From Mycolicibacterium tusciae (GTDB lineage: Bacteria > Actinomycetota > Actinomycetes > Mycobacteriales > Mycobacteriaceae), in assembly GCF_002086795.1 (NCBI RefSeq), contig NZ_MVIM01000019.1:43043-107042 (forward strand): DNA of 64,000 bases, in the 5' to 3' direction. The translations under genes and the position numbers were made by a program. The notes under the pieces were generated by a model. The model saw only the letters and a program-made list of their open reading frames with translations, had not been told where the DNA came from and ran no database searches. Below, piece by piece: positions 25,753-34,533 of this stretch (position 1 is the first letter of the stretch; every line of letters begins with the position of its first letter).

Positions 25753-27645
25753 ATGAACAAACCCGAGCTGATCTCCGTCGAAGACTTGTTCAAGTCGCCT
25801 GTCCGAGCGGGGGCAGCGATCTCCCCGGACGGCACTCGCGTCGCCTACCTCGCACCGTGGCAGGACCGCCTCAACATCTGGGTGGCATCCCTCGACGGTG
25901 ACTTCGGTGCCGACGCGCGGCGCGTCACCGCCGACGAGACCCGCAGCATCCTGCACTTCTCGTGGACCGATGACCCGCGCTGGCTGCTGTACCTGCAGGA
26001 CACCGGCGGCGACGAGAACTGGCACATTTTTCGCGTCGATCTCGACAACCCAGACACTCCCGCCGTCGACCTCACCCCGTTCCCCGGCGTCATGTCAGCC
26101 TTCGAGCTGCTGCCCGACAAACCGGGCAAGGCGCTCGTCTACTCCAACAAGCGCGGCCCGACGCAGATGGACGCCTACGAACTCGACATTGCGTCGGGTG
26201 ACCTGACGATGGTCGGCGAGAATCCGGGCGACGTGATCGGGTGGCTGACGAGCCGCCGCGGCGATCTGTTCGCGACCAAGCTGAACAGGGAAGGTGATCT
26301 CGAAGTCCTGCAGTGGGACCCGCGGGCCCAATCGCTGCGCTCCATCGCGCACTACGACGGCAAGGACTACACCATGGGCATGTATCCCATGGTGGTCACG
26401 CCCGACGGCACCGGGATCTGGATGGGGTCGAACGAGGGCACCGACCGGACCCGGCTCGTGCGGCTCGACGTGGCCGACGGCAAGCAGTACGCCGTCGACA
26501 GTCACCCGACGTTCGACGTCGACACCCGGGCCCAGGTGTGGCCTGGCCTGCCCGAGCCGCTCATCCAGAGCCGGGCCACCGGAGAACTGTTGGGCGTGCG
26601 GTATCTCGGTGAGCGACAGGTCATTCAGGCACTTGACCCGCATTTCGCCGATGTGCTCGCGGGTCTGGAGAAACTGTCCGACGGCGATATCGGCGCGCTG
26701 TCCTCTGACATCAAGGGACGCAAATGGATAGTCAGCTTCAATCACGACCGCGAACCCGGCGTCACCTTCCTCTACGACCACGAAACCGGCGAAAGCCGCG
26801 AGCTGTACCGTCCCTATCCGCATCTTGATCCAGAGCAGCTGGCGCCGATGCTCCCGGTGACGATTCCCTCGCGCGACGGGCTCGACCTGCCTTCGTATCT
26901 GACGCTGCCGGTCGGGGTGCCGCCGGAGAACCTGCCGCTCGTCCTCGTGGTGCACGGCGGACCGTGGGCGCGCGACGGATGGATGTACGCGCCTGCCGTC
27001 CAGTTGCTCGCCAATCGCGGATACGCGGTGCTGCAGGTCAACTTCCGCGGTTCGGCGGGATACGGCAAGGCCTTCCAGAAGGCGGCGATCGGTCAGTTCG
27101 CAGGCAAGATGCACGACGATCTGATCGACGGCGTCAACTGGGCCGTCGAACAGGGTTACGCGGACCCGGATCGGGTCGCCATCTTCGGTGGCTCCTACGG
27201 CGGCTACGCGACGCTGGTCGGTGTCACGTTCACCCCAGACGTGTTCGCCGCAGCGATCGATTACGTCGGCATCTCCGACCTGTCCAACTTCATGCGGACG
27301 CTGCCCGAGATCGCGCGTCCGCACCTGGCGAACAACTGGCATCTGTTCGTCGGCAACCCCGACGACCCGGAGCAGTTAGCTGACATGCTGGCTCGATCCC
27401 CGATCACGAAGGTCGACCAGATCCGCACGCCGCTGCTTGTTGTCCAGGGCGCCAACGATGTTCGCGTCGTCCAGGCCGAATCCGACAACCTCGTCGAGGC
27501 GCTGCGTGACCGCGGGGTGGAGGTCGAGTACATGGTCAAGGAGGACGAGGGCCACGGATTCGTCAACCCGGACAACGTGATCGACATGTTCAATGCCGTC
27601 GACCGGTTCCTGGCCAGGCACCTCGGCAAGCGGAGGAACGCATGA
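25753..27645 (+). CDS. S9-family prolyl oligopeptidase-type peptidase
   Basis: A 630-residue two-domain peptidase from ATG at 25753, with GGAG 3 nt upstream. Residues about 20-360 form beta-propeller-type repeats (VEDLFKSPVRAGAAISPDGTRVAYLA at the start). The C-terminal alpha/beta hydrolase domain has VHGGPWARD near residue 403, the nucleophile elbow FGGSYGGYATL near residue 478, the acid in VQGANDVRV and the His in EDEGHGF. No signal peptide is evident, so it is probably cytoplasmic. It cleaves short peptides or acyl-peptides; specificity unknown. The downstream DUF3159 gene overlaps its stop by 4 nt. Confidence 0.93.
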   Translation: MNKPELISVEDLFKSPVRAGAAISPDGTRVAYLAPWQDRLNIWVASLDGDFGADARRVTADETRSILHFSWTDDPRWLLYLQDTGGDENWHIFRVDLDNPDTPAVDLTPFPGVMSAFELLPDKPGKALVYSNKRGPTQMDAYELDIASGDLTMVGENPGDVIGWLTSRRGDLFATKLNREGDLEVLQWDPRAQSLRSIAHYDGKDYTMGMYPMVVTPDGTGIWMGSNEGTDRTRLVRLDVADGKQYAVDSHPTFDVDTRAQVWPGLPEPLIQSRATGELLGVRYLGERQVIQALDPHFADVLAGLEKLSDGDIGALSSDIKGRKWIVSFNHDREPGVTFLYDHETGESRELYRPYPHLDPEQLAPMLPVTIPSRDGLDLPSYLTLPVGVPPENLPLVLVVHGGPWARDGWMYAPAVQLLANRGYAVLQVNFRGSAGYGKAFQKAAIGQFAGKMHDDLIDGVNWAVEQGYADPDRVAIFGGSYGGYATLVGVTFTPDVFAAAIDYVGISDLSNFMRTLPEIARPHLANNWHLFVGNPDDPEQLADMLARSPITKVDQIRTPLLVVQGANDVRVVQAESDNLVEALRDRGVEVEYMVKEDEGHGFVNPDNVIDMFNAVDRFLARHLGKRRNA

Positions 27646-28301
27646 CCGACGCCCACGGCCCGACGGTGCTCGAGCGGATGGGCGGTGTGTCCGGCTTGGT
27701 GTACGCCGGCGTGCCGACAATCGCCTACGTGATCGTGAATGCGATCGCTGGGTTGACAGCGGCCGTCGTGGTGGCCGTCGGCACCGGCGCGGGACTGATC
27801 GTCATGAGGTTGCTCCGCAAGGAGCCGCTGCAGCCGGCGGTGTCCGGGCTGCCTGGCGTCGTCGTCGCGGCGCTGATCGCGTATTACACCGGTTCCGCCG
27901 AAAACTATTTCCTGCCGGGGATTTGGCTCAGCCTGGCCATGACCGCGGTGTTCACCGCGTCCCTCGTCGTACGACGTCCGCTGATAGGAGTGGCCTGGAA
28001 TCTGATGCGTAGTGCAGGCCCGGATCCGGCGTGGCGGAGCGACAAGACGGTGCTGCACGCATTCGACATGGCGACGCTGGCGTTCGCCGCGGTCTTCGCC
28101 GCGCGGTTCGTCGTCCAGGATTCGCTGTACGACGCAGGGTCCGCAGAGTGGCTGGCGTTCGCGCGGATCGCGATGGGCTATCCGCTGCTGGCGCTGGCGC
28201 TGCTGGTGATGTACTGGGCGGTGCGCCGCGCCAATCGGCGGCGCGTCGACGATGAGGCCAACGAGCGGATGGTCGGCCAAACAGTGGAGGCGAGAAGCTG
28301 A
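27642..28301 (+). CDS. DUF3159 family integral membrane protein
   Basis: A 219-residue protein with six or seven hydrophobic segments (for example VPTIAYVIVNAIAGLTAAVV, VVVAALIAYYTGSAENYFLPG, TLAFAAVFAARFVVQDSLY). It fits the actinobacterial DUF3159 family, including the FLPGIW and RRPLIG patches. Function unknown. ATG overlaps the peptidase stop as ATGA, and the downstream SGNH hydrolase start overlaps its own stop, so the three genes form one translationally coupled unit. Confidence 0.87.
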   Translation: MTDAHGPTVLERMGGVSGLVYAGVPTIAYVIVNAIAGLTAAVVVAVGTGAGLIVMRLLRKEPLQPAVSGLPGVVVAALIAYYTGSAENYFLPGIWLSLAMTAVFTASLVVRRPLIGVAWNLMRSAGPDPAWRSDKTVLHAFDMATLAFAAVFAARFVVQDSLYDAGSAEWLAFARIAMGYPLLALALLVMYWAVRRANRRRVDDEANERMVGQTVEARS

Positions 28302-29437
28302 TCCAGCACCAGATCGAGGTCGGCCTGCTGCGCGGACTCGCCGAGCTTGAGCGCACCGAGCGAGGCTGGCTGCCGCACCGACTCCCTGCTCGAGCCCGCG
28401 CCCAGTGCGACGACCCACAGTTGCACGGTGCTGAATCACAGCCGTCCGGAGTGCGTTTCGCGCTGCGGACGGCCGCGAGGGCGATCGAGCTCGATGTCAT
28501 CCGTAGGCGCGTGGTGCTGGTCGGGGTACCGGAACGACCTGACGGCACAATCGATCTCGTCGTTAATGGCCGCTTGGCCCGGCAGGCGGCAACCAGCGGC
28601 GGCGACGTGGTGCGCGTCGACCCGGCCACCGGGGACACCCGGGTAGAGCCGGGCCCGGTCGCAACAGTCCGATTCAATCTGCCCGCCGGTGACAACGACG
28701 TCGAGATCTGGCTGCCGCACTACGAGCGCATCGAGTTGGTGGCGCTGCGTGCCGACGCTCCGATCGGCGCGCTGTCGGAGCGAAGGCGCTGGGTACACCA
28801 CGGCAGTTCGATCAGCCAGGGGTCGAACGCCTCGAGTCCGACGACGACGTGGCCCGCGCTCGCTGCCGGTTTGGCGGGCGTGGATCTCGTCAACCTGGGA
28901 TTCTCCGGAAGCGCGCTGCTCGATCCGTTCGTCGCCCGAGCCATCCGGGACCAGCCCGCCGACATCGTGAGTGTCAAGCTGGGCATCAACCTCGTGAACG
29001 CGGATCTGATGTCCCAGCGTGCCTTCGGTCCCGCGGTGCACGGTTTCCTGGACACCATCCGCGACGGACATTCCGATACACCCCTGACCGTTGTCGGCCC
29101 CCTGTACTGCCCGATCCACGAAACCACCCCGGGGCCAGGTGCTTTCGACGTCGACGCGCTGGCCCGCGGCGAGGTGCGCTTCGTCGCGACGGGTGATCCG
29201 GCGCAGGCTGATCGGCCAGGCGGGTTGGGGCGGCTGACGCTCACGTACATCCGCGCTCAATTGGCCGCGATCGTCGCCCGCAGGCAGGTAGACGACCCTG
29301 CGATGAGCTACCTCGACGGTCTGGCTCTCTACGGTCCAGCAGATGCCGACACGCATCCGTTGCCCGACAATCTGCATCCCGACGCGGCGACGCATCGGCT
29401 GATCGGGGAGCGGTTCGCCAGGGCGTTACTGCGCTAG
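28298..29437 (+). CDS. SGNH/GDSL-family hydrolase, probable CTG start
   Basis: About 379 residues. The SGNH catalytic block I is HHGSSISQGSNA (Ser nucleophile), with KLGINLVNADL as block III (Asn), and the Asp/His pair probably in the C-terminal DNLHPDAATHRL. The N-terminal half is a beta-sandwich-like region, typical of actinobacterial SGNH esterases. The nearest conventional start is ATG 28421. However, the frame upstream encodes family-like sequence (LLRGLAELERTERG, LPHRLPARARAQC). CTG at 28298 overlaps the DUF3159 TGA and lies 7 nt behind a perfect GGAGG (28286-28290). I therefore place the start at CTG 28298. Probably an esterase or lipase of unknown substrate. Confidence 0.85.
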   Translation: MIQHQIEVGLLRGLAELERTERGWLPHRLPARARAQCDDPQLHGAESQPSGVRFALRTAARAIELDVIRRRVVLVGVPERPDGTIDLVVNGRLARQAATSGGDVVRVDPATGDTRVEPGPVATVRFNLPAGDNDVEIWLPHYERIELVALRADAPIGALSERRRWVHHGSSISQGSNASSPTTTWPALAAGLAGVDLVNLGFSGSALLDPFVARAIRDQPADIVSVKLGINLVNADLMSQRAFGPAVHGFLDTIRDGHSDTPLTVVGPLYCPIHETTPGPGAFDVDALARGEVRFVATGDPAQADRPGGLGRLTLTYIRAQLAAIVARRQVDDPAMSYLDGLALYGPADADTHPLPDNLHPDAATHRLIGERFARALLR

Positions 29438-29488
29438 GTGATACTGGTGGCGATTTAGTTAGATTGCCGAATCGTAGGAGCAGCACCG

Positions 29489-30298
29489 TTGGCCGAGTCG
29501 ACGATCACACCGGGCACCGCGTATTTCGAGCGTCGTGGCGGCACCTTCCACCCTCGTGCGTTCGCCAGGGGCGGTTGGGGCGCACTGATCAGCGGACACG
29601 TGGTCGGCGGGTTGTTGGGCTGGGCGGTCGAAGAATTCGTTGACGATCCGGAGTTCTTGCCTGCCCGGCTCACCGTCGATCTGCCGAGGCCGGTCGCCAT
29701 TGAACCTGTGGAGTTGCACACCCGCGAGATTCGCGGCGGCAAGCGGTTACGCCTCGTGGAGGCCGTCATTCGCCAGGAGGGCAAGATCGTCGGCCAGGCG
29801 ACGGGTCTCTTCCTGCGTCGTGGCGACCAGCCGAGCGGGACCATCTGGTCGCCGCATGTCGAAATGCCATCGCTTCCAACGGACGCGCAGCCGCACGTAA
29901 ATCCGTTGTTCGTCCGCACCTACGGCTGGGGACTGTCGATTCAGAATCCGGACGAAGACTGGCCGGAGGGCGGTAAGAAGTACACATGGCTACGGTTGAC
30001 GCAGCCGTTGTTCGACGACGCGCCGCTGACACCCTTCACGCGTGCGGCAATGGCGGCAGATGTGACTGCCTCCCTGGTGAATTGGAGTTCGGAGGGCTTG
30101 GAGTTCATCAATGCCGACTACACGCTGACGCTGAGCCGGCTTCCCGAGGGTGTGCATATCGGTATGGCGTCGCACAGTCACTCCACACAGGACGGAATCG
30201 CTACCGGATCCGCCATCCTCTTCGACGAGGACGGCCAGATCGGCAGCAGCACATCCGTTTCGGTGGCGCAGTCGGGGTTCGCCCCGCTGCCGCAGTGA
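29489..30298 (+). CDS. Acyl-CoA thioesterase-family (hotdog) protein
   Basis: A 269-residue protein with a tandem hotdog fold of the TesB-like thioesterase type common in mycobacteria. Visible marks are GGWGALISGHVVGGLLGWAVEE, ARLTVDLPRPVAIEPVEL, RLRLVEAVIRQEGKIVGQA and the C-terminal GSAILFDEDGQIGSSTSVSV. It would cleave acyl-CoA to free acid and CoA. The start is TTG 29489 behind a GGAG. It is preceded by a 51-bp gap after the SGNH gene and may share its transcript. Confidence 0.82.
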   Translation: MAESTITPGTAYFERRGGTFHPRAFARGGWGALISGHVVGGLLGWAVEEFVDDPEFLPARLTVDLPRPVAIEPVELHTREIRGGKRLRLVEAVIRQEGKIVGQATGLFLRRGDQPSGTIWSPHVEMPSLPTDAQPHVNPLFVRTYGWGLSIQNPDEDWPEGGKKYTWLRLTQPLFDDAPLTPFTRAAMAADVTASLVNWSSEGLEFINADYTLTLSRLPEGVHIGMASHSHSTQDGIATGSAILFDEDGQIGSSTSVSVAQSGFAPLPQ

Positions 30299-30346
30299 TC
30301 GCGTAGTTCGTCCGCATCGAGTCCGACGTGGTCCTGCTCGTATCGG

Positions 30347-30814
30347 CTATTGAGCGGAGGCGAATTGGACAGGCGCGGCGGGAACGGGGCGGGCCGCGAT
30401 GCGGTCGGCTTCGGGACGCTGCTTGCGCGCATCCCGCGCGATGCGGCGGGCGAGAACGCGCGCCTGACGATTGGTGATCGCGCGGTTCTTCGCGGCCAGC
30501 AGATCGAGTTGCTGCCAGCTGAGCCCGTCGAGGTCGCCGTCTGAGTCATGCGTGGCGATGACCACGCAGCCACGCAGCAGCGGAACTGTTCTGGCGGAGA
30601 AGTTCGTCGTCGCCATCAGTAGTTCAGTGGCGATGGTGTTGGTTTGGCGCTGGCACTTGCGCGGCGACGCGGAGAACCAGAAGTCGAACTGTCGATCCGC
30701 ACTGCTCAAGCAGTGCAAACCCTGAGTCTGAACGAGCTTGTCGATATCGGCCTTGGTATAGGCCCGGGTTTCATAAACGACGCCGCTGGGGCTGCAGTAC
30801 AAGACGGTATGCAT
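30347..30814 (-). CDS. Conserved mycobacterial-type hypothetical protein
   Basis: A 155-residue protein from ATG at 30814 (MHTVLYCSPSGVVYETRAYT). I do not recognise a domain. It has a central patch QFDFWFSASPRKCQRQTN and LRGCVVIATHDSDGDLDGLSWQQLDLL, where the DSDGDLDG stretch is acidic and could bind a metal, and a basic C-terminus (ARRIARDARKQRPE). The open frame continues upstream to 30964, but that part looks non-coding. The gene is divergent from the acyl-CoA dehydrogenase pair with two inverted repeats between them. Confidence 0.65.
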   Translation of the reverse strand: MHTVLYCSPSGVVYETRAYTKADIDKLVQTQGLHCLSSADRQFDFWFSASPRKCQRQTNTIATELLMATTNFSARTVPLLRGCVVIATHDSDGDLDGLSWQQLDLLAAKNRAITNRQARVLARRIARDARKQRPEADRIAARPVPAAPVQFASAQ

Positions 30815-30903
30815 TCGTATATTCCATTCCACTCTTTCTTGTTTTGGAGTGTGGCGGGGCCACGTCTCCCTTGTTACTCCTGTTACCCGTGTGACAGCTG
30901 AGA

Positions 30904-30938
30904 CAAACCTCAATAACAAATATGAAACGAGAGGTTTG
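30904..30938. promoter_or_regulatory. Wide inverted repeat in the divergent intergenic region
   Basis: CAAACCTC (30904-30911) and GAGGTTTG (30931-30938) are exact 8-base inverted arms separated by an A+T-rich 19-base spacer. The element lies between the hypothetical gene (start 30814) and the acyl-CoA dehydrogenase gene (start 31025). It may be a promoter-spanning operator, or a weak hairpin. Confidence 0.4.
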
Positions 30939-30988
30939 GCCCGTCCCCGCGCCTGAAACCGCACAGCGGCCCTATCGGGGGCCGGTGA

Positions 30989-31008
30989 AACTCGACGGGT
31001 GTCGAGTT
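30989..31008. promoter_or_regulatory. Perfect palindrome AACTCGAC-N4-GTCGAGTT before the FadE pair
   Basis: AACTCGACGGGTGTCGAGTT has exact 8-base arms around a 4-base spacer. It ends 16 nt before the ATG of the first acyl-CoA dehydrogenase, a position where a bound repressor would block initiation. TetR-family binding is the natural reading for a fadE promoter, although no TetR gene is adjacent. Confidence 0.6.
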
Positions 31009-31024
31009 CCTATCGTGACTGGTT

Positions 31025-32218
31025 ATGAGCAACGACGCTGATGCCGAAAAGGTCGCCGACCTGGCACGGGGAGTGGTCACCGACCACGATCCCAAAACGG
31101 CTCCGGTCGAGGAGTATCTGGGCGCCTGCTACGACGCCGGTTTGTCCTGGGTCCACTTTCCTGAGGGCCTCGGCGGACTCGGAGTGTCCCGCGGTCTGCA
31201 GGCCGTCGCCGACCGCATCCTGCAGGGCGCCGGCGGACCGGTGCCGCTCGGGCTCAACCCGATGGGCTACGGCATGGCCGCGCCGACGATCCGCGAGCAC
31301 GCGCAGACCGAAGACGTGAAGCGTCAATGGCTGCGGCCGCTGGCCACCACCGAGGATCTGTGGTGTCAGCTGTTCTCCGAACCCGGCGCCGGATCCGATC
31401 TGGCCGGTCTGGCCACGTCCGCGGTGCGCGACGGTGACGACTGGGTGATCAACGGTCAAAAGGTGTGGACGAGCCTGGCCCATCGCGCGCGTTGGGGCCT
31501 ATTGCTGGCCCGTACCAACCCGGATGTGCCCAAGCACAAGGGACTCACGTACTTCGTCATCGACATGCACGGCGACGGCGTCGAGACCCGTCCGCTGCGT
31601 CAGATCACCGGGCAGGCCGAGTTCAACGAGGTCTACTTCACCGACGCGCGCATCCCGGACAAGCATCGCCTCGGCGAGGTGGGCAACGGCTGGAACGTGG
31701 CCATGACGACGCTGATGAACGAGCGCACCGCGCTGGGCGGCAGTGGAAGCCGGCGAGGCGCAGGCACCATCGCCGACGCCACCGCGCTGTGGGCGTCACG
31801 CCCGGAACGCCACACCCCCGTGTTGCGGGACCGGCTCACGCAGCTGTGGTTGCGCTCGGAGGCCCAGCGCCTCACCTCGGAACGTTCCCGCGCCGCCGCC
31901 ACGGTCGGAGGGCCGGGCCCGGAAGGTTCGATCGGCAAACTGGTCGGCGCCGAGCTGAACCAGCACATCTACGAATGGTGCATGGATTTCCTTGGGCCAG
32001 AAGGACTTCTGTACCGAGGCTACAACCAGGGCACGCCCACTGGCGAGCGGGACTGGCAGGGCCCGATTCAGCAGAAGTATCTGCGCAGCCGTGCCAACAC
32101 CATCGAGGGCGGCACGTCGGAGGTCATGCGCAACATCCTCGGCGAGCGCATTCTCGGACTGCCCGGCGACCTGCGTGCCGACGCCGGCATGCCCTGGAAG
32201 GAGATTCCGCGTGGCTGA
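31025..32218 (+). CDS. Acyl-CoA dehydrogenase (first of a pair)
   Basis: A 397-residue acyl-CoA dehydrogenase. It has SEPGAGSDLAGLATSAVRDGD near residue 117, GQKVWTSLAHRARWGLLLART, GQAEFNEVYFTDARIP, and the C-terminal GGTSEVMRNILGERILGLP, which carries the usual Glu/Arg end motif. It is read with a second FadE gene whose GTG start overlaps its stop by 8 nt. Such paired genes in mycobacteria encode alpha2beta2 dehydrogenases used for steroid side chains and other bulky acyl-CoAs; the substrate here is not known. Confidence 0.9.
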   Translation: MSNDADAEKVADLARGVVTDHDPKTAPVEEYLGACYDAGLSWVHFPEGLGGLGVSRGLQAVADRILQGAGGPVPLGLNPMGYGMAAPTIREHAQTEDVKRQWLRPLATTEDLWCQLFSEPGAGSDLAGLATSAVRDGDDWVINGQKVWTSLAHRARWGLLLARTNPDVPKHKGLTYFVIDMHGDGVETRPLRQITGQAEFNEVYFTDARIPDKHRLGEVGNGWNVAMTTLMNERTALGGSGSRRGAGTIADATALWASRPERHTPVLRDRLTQLWLRSEAQRLTSERSRAAATVGGPGPEGSIGKLVGAELNQHIYEWCMDFLGPEGLLYRGYNQGTPTGERDWQGPIQQKYLRSRANTIEGGTSEVMRNILGERILGLPGDLRADAGMPWKEIPRG

Positions 32219-33365
32219 GTTCAAGTTCACCGACGAGCAGAATCAGCTGCGCGATGCGGTGAGTAAGTTCAGCGTCGACCATTTCGCCGAGGACAAGATC
32301 CGGGCGCTGATGGAGTCCGACCCGCCGTTCGACCCGAAGGTGTGGGCGCGGCTCGGCGGCGAGCTCGGCGTCCTCGGCCTGTCGGTTCCCGAAGCGGACG
32401 GGGGAGTCGGGGGAACGCTCGTCGACCAGGCGGTGGCCATCGAGGAGCTCGGCGCGCGGCTGGCGTGCGGCCCGTTCTTCGGCACGGTCTACCTCGCGAT
32501 CCCCGCATTGGTCGCGGCGGAGTCCGCCGCCGCGCGCGACGAGTTGCTCGGTGATCTCGTCGAGGGTCGCCGTACCGCTGCGGTCGCGGTCGTGGACCGG
32601 GTGGGCGTCTTCGACCCTGAGACCGTGTCGGTGACCGCTGAGGGCGACGCGGTGTCGGGCACGGTCAATCAGGTCGTCGACGGCGGTTTCGCCGACGTGC
32701 TTTTGGTGGCCGCGCGCGGACCCGACGGGGTCGCGCTGTACGCCGTCGACGCCACGGCAGACGGCGTGGACCGCACCCCCCTGGCGACACTGGACCTCAC
32801 GCGCTCGGAGGCGAACGTCACCTTCACCAACGCGCCGGCCACGCTGATCGCCGGGCCCGACGCGGCCCAACGGGTGCTTGACCACGCGCTGCAGGTCGGC
32901 GCGGCGCTGCTGGCGATCGAACAGGTCGGCGCCGCGCAGCATCTGCTCGACCTGTCGGTCGAATACGCGAAGACCCGGCTGCAGTTCGGTCGGCCCATCG
33001 GGTCGTTCCAGGGCGTGAAGCACCGGCTCGCGAATTTGCTCGTCGACGTCGAGCACGCCAGATCGACGGCGTATCACGCGATCTGGGCGCTGAGTGACGG
33101 ATCCGACGACGCGGAATTGTCGACGAGCATCGCACAAGCCGTCTGCTCGGCGGCCCTCAGCCACGTCGCCACCGACACCATCCAGGTGCACGGCGGCATC
33201 GGGTTCACCTGGGAGCATCAGGCACACCTCTACTACAAGCGCGCCACCACCAATGCGGTGCTCTTGGGCAGCGCGGAGGAGCACCGAGACCGCGTCGCGG
33301 CGATGGTGCTGGACAGCGCCACCGTCGACAAGGTGCCGTGGGTGGCCGACGGCACCGCCGTCTGA
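32211..33365 (+). CDS. Acyl-CoA dehydrogenase (second of a pair)
   Basis: A 384-residue acyl-CoA dehydrogenase from GTG at 32211 (AEFKFTDEQNQLRDAVSKF), with AAGGAG 8 nt upstream. It has LGLSVPEADGGVGGTLVDQA near residue 60, SVEYAKTRLQFGRPIGSFQ near residue 245 and HGGIGFTWEHQAHLYYKRA near residue 326. The mid-domain is divergent: a SxPGxGSD block like that of its partner is missing. This suits the non-catalytic or half-site subunit of a heteromeric FadE pair. The start overlaps the partner's stop, implying coupled 1:1 synthesis. Confidence 0.88.
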   Translation: MAEFKFTDEQNQLRDAVSKFSVDHFAEDKIRALMESDPPFDPKVWARLGGELGVLGLSVPEADGGVGGTLVDQAVAIEELGARLACGPFFGTVYLAIPALVAAESAAARDELLGDLVEGRRTAAVAVVDRVGVFDPETVSVTAEGDAVSGTVNQVVDGGFADVLLVAARGPDGVALYAVDATADGVDRTPLATLDLTRSEANVTFTNAPATLIAGPDAAQRVLDHALQVGAALLAIEQVGAAQHLLDLSVEYAKTRLQFGRPIGSFQGVKHRLANLLVDVEHARSTAYHAIWALSDGSDDAELSTSIAQAVCSAALSHVATDTIQVHGGIGFTWEHQAHLYYKRATTNAVLLGSAEEHRDRVAAMVLDSATVDKVPWVADGTAV

Positions 33366-33378
33366 CGCGCGGGCCCAC

Positions 33379-33445
33379 CCCGCGAGTGTGCGTGTTTGAG
33401 CCCGACACGCCGCCAGCGTGGTGCATTTTGCGCACGCTCGCGCGG
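33379..33445. repeat. Intergenic hairpin repeat, copy B
   Basis: Outer arms CGCGAGTGTGCG and CGCACGCTCGCG pair over 12 bases with a single mismatch, and inner arms CGTGT/ACACG pair inside. The core matches copy A at 24856-24923. It follows the acyl-CoA dehydrogenase pair by 14 bp and precedes the next gene in the same direction, so it could end the upstream transcript. Confidence 0.6.
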
Positions 33446-33489
33446 AAATTCGCGCACGCTCACCTGCCGCGAGGGCTAGCGTCGGCTCC

Positions 33490-34341
33490 GTGAGCAGCCC
33501 CTCGCGCCCCGTGACCGTGCTCGACAAACCAGCCGTCCTCGCCGGCCTTTTCGAGGTCTGGAGGGACATCGACGCACTCGTCGGCGAACTCGGTGACACC
33601 CAATGGCAGACGGCGACGCCGCTACCCGGCTGGAATGTGCACGACGTGATCGCCCACGTCATCGGTGTCGAGTCGATGCTGCAGGGCGTCGCCACCCCGG
33701 AGGTCGACATCGACGTGTCGACCCTCGATCATGTGCGCAACGACATCGGCGTCATGAACGAGCGTTGGGTGCGCTCGCTGCGCGACCTCAGTGGGGCGGA
33801 ATTGCTCGAGACGTTCCGTTCGACGACGGCGCAGCGGCGTCAGGCGTTGTCGGATCTGTCGAATGCGCAGTGGAACGACGTCGGCTTCACCCCGGCCGGA
33901 CCGGACAGTTACGGCCGGTTCATGCGGGTGCGCGTCTTCGACTGTTGGATGCACGAGCACGACATCCGCGACGCGATCGGCGCGCCGGCGAGTACGGGGG
34001 AACTCGTCGGGCCCGCGGGCGACCTCGCGCTGGATGAGATGGCGACCAGCATGGGCTTCGTGATCGGCAAGCGGGCCGGCGCTCCCGACGGGTCGCGGGT
34101 CTCGCTGGAGCTCACGGGACCGCTAGGCCGCGCGATCAATGTGGCGGTCGACGGCAGGGCCAAGGTGGTCGACGACTTCGGTGACGACGATCCGACGTCG
34201 ACGATCCAGCTCGACGGCCTGCTGTTCACTCGCCTGGCGGGCGGGCGGGTGTCGCTGGCCGAGCATGCGGATGCCATCAAGTACGGCGGCGACGAGGCCG
34301 TGGGCAGGCGTGTCGTCGAGCACCTGAACTACGTCATCTGA
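33490..34341 (+). CDS. Maleylpyruvate isomerase N-terminal/TIGR03086-like (DinB-fold) protein
   Basis: A 283-residue protein from GTG at 33490. The N-terminal half is a four-helix DinB-type domain with LPGWNVHDVIAHVIGVESML near residue 42 and FDCWMHEHDIRDAIG near residue 150, the His positions used for metal in mycothiol-dependent enzymes. A C-terminal domain of about 110 residues resembles an SCP-2-like fold (RVSLELTGPLGRAINVAVDG). Members are mycothiol-dependent isomerases or uncharacterised; the reaction here is unknown. It has no obvious operon partner. Confidence 0.82.
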   Translation: MSSPSRPVTVLDKPAVLAGLFEVWRDIDALVGELGDTQWQTATPLPGWNVHDVIAHVIGVESMLQGVATPEVDIDVSTLDHVRNDIGVMNERWVRSLRDLSGAELLETFRSTTAQRRQALSDLSNAQWNDVGFTPAGPDSYGRFMRVRVFDCWMHEHDIRDAIGAPASTGELVGPAGDLALDEMATSMGFVIGKRAGAPDGSRVSLELTGPLGRAINVAVDGRAKVVDDFGDDDPTSTIQLDGLLFTRLAGGRVSLAEHADAIKYGGDEAVGRRVVEHLNYVI

Positions 34342-34533
34342 CCCGAGTCACGCCCGCGACTGGCCGCCGCAGGCTGCGCGCCGAGGCAGCTGTTTCGGTG
34401 AATTCGTCTGTGAGTGGCCCCCGATGGGTAGGTTTGACTGCGATGCAGCAGTTCGTTCGGGTGCTACCTGTCGGCCGGCCTGGAGAAGGGTCTGAACTGC
34501 GCGTCGGCAAGCCACGGACATCGGTGGGCTGAC

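Noticed and set aside
30815..30964. N-terminal extension of the hypothetical protein to 30964
   Set aside because: The extra codons cover the inverted repeat at 30904-30938 and look non-coding; ATG 30814 gives a sensible protein.
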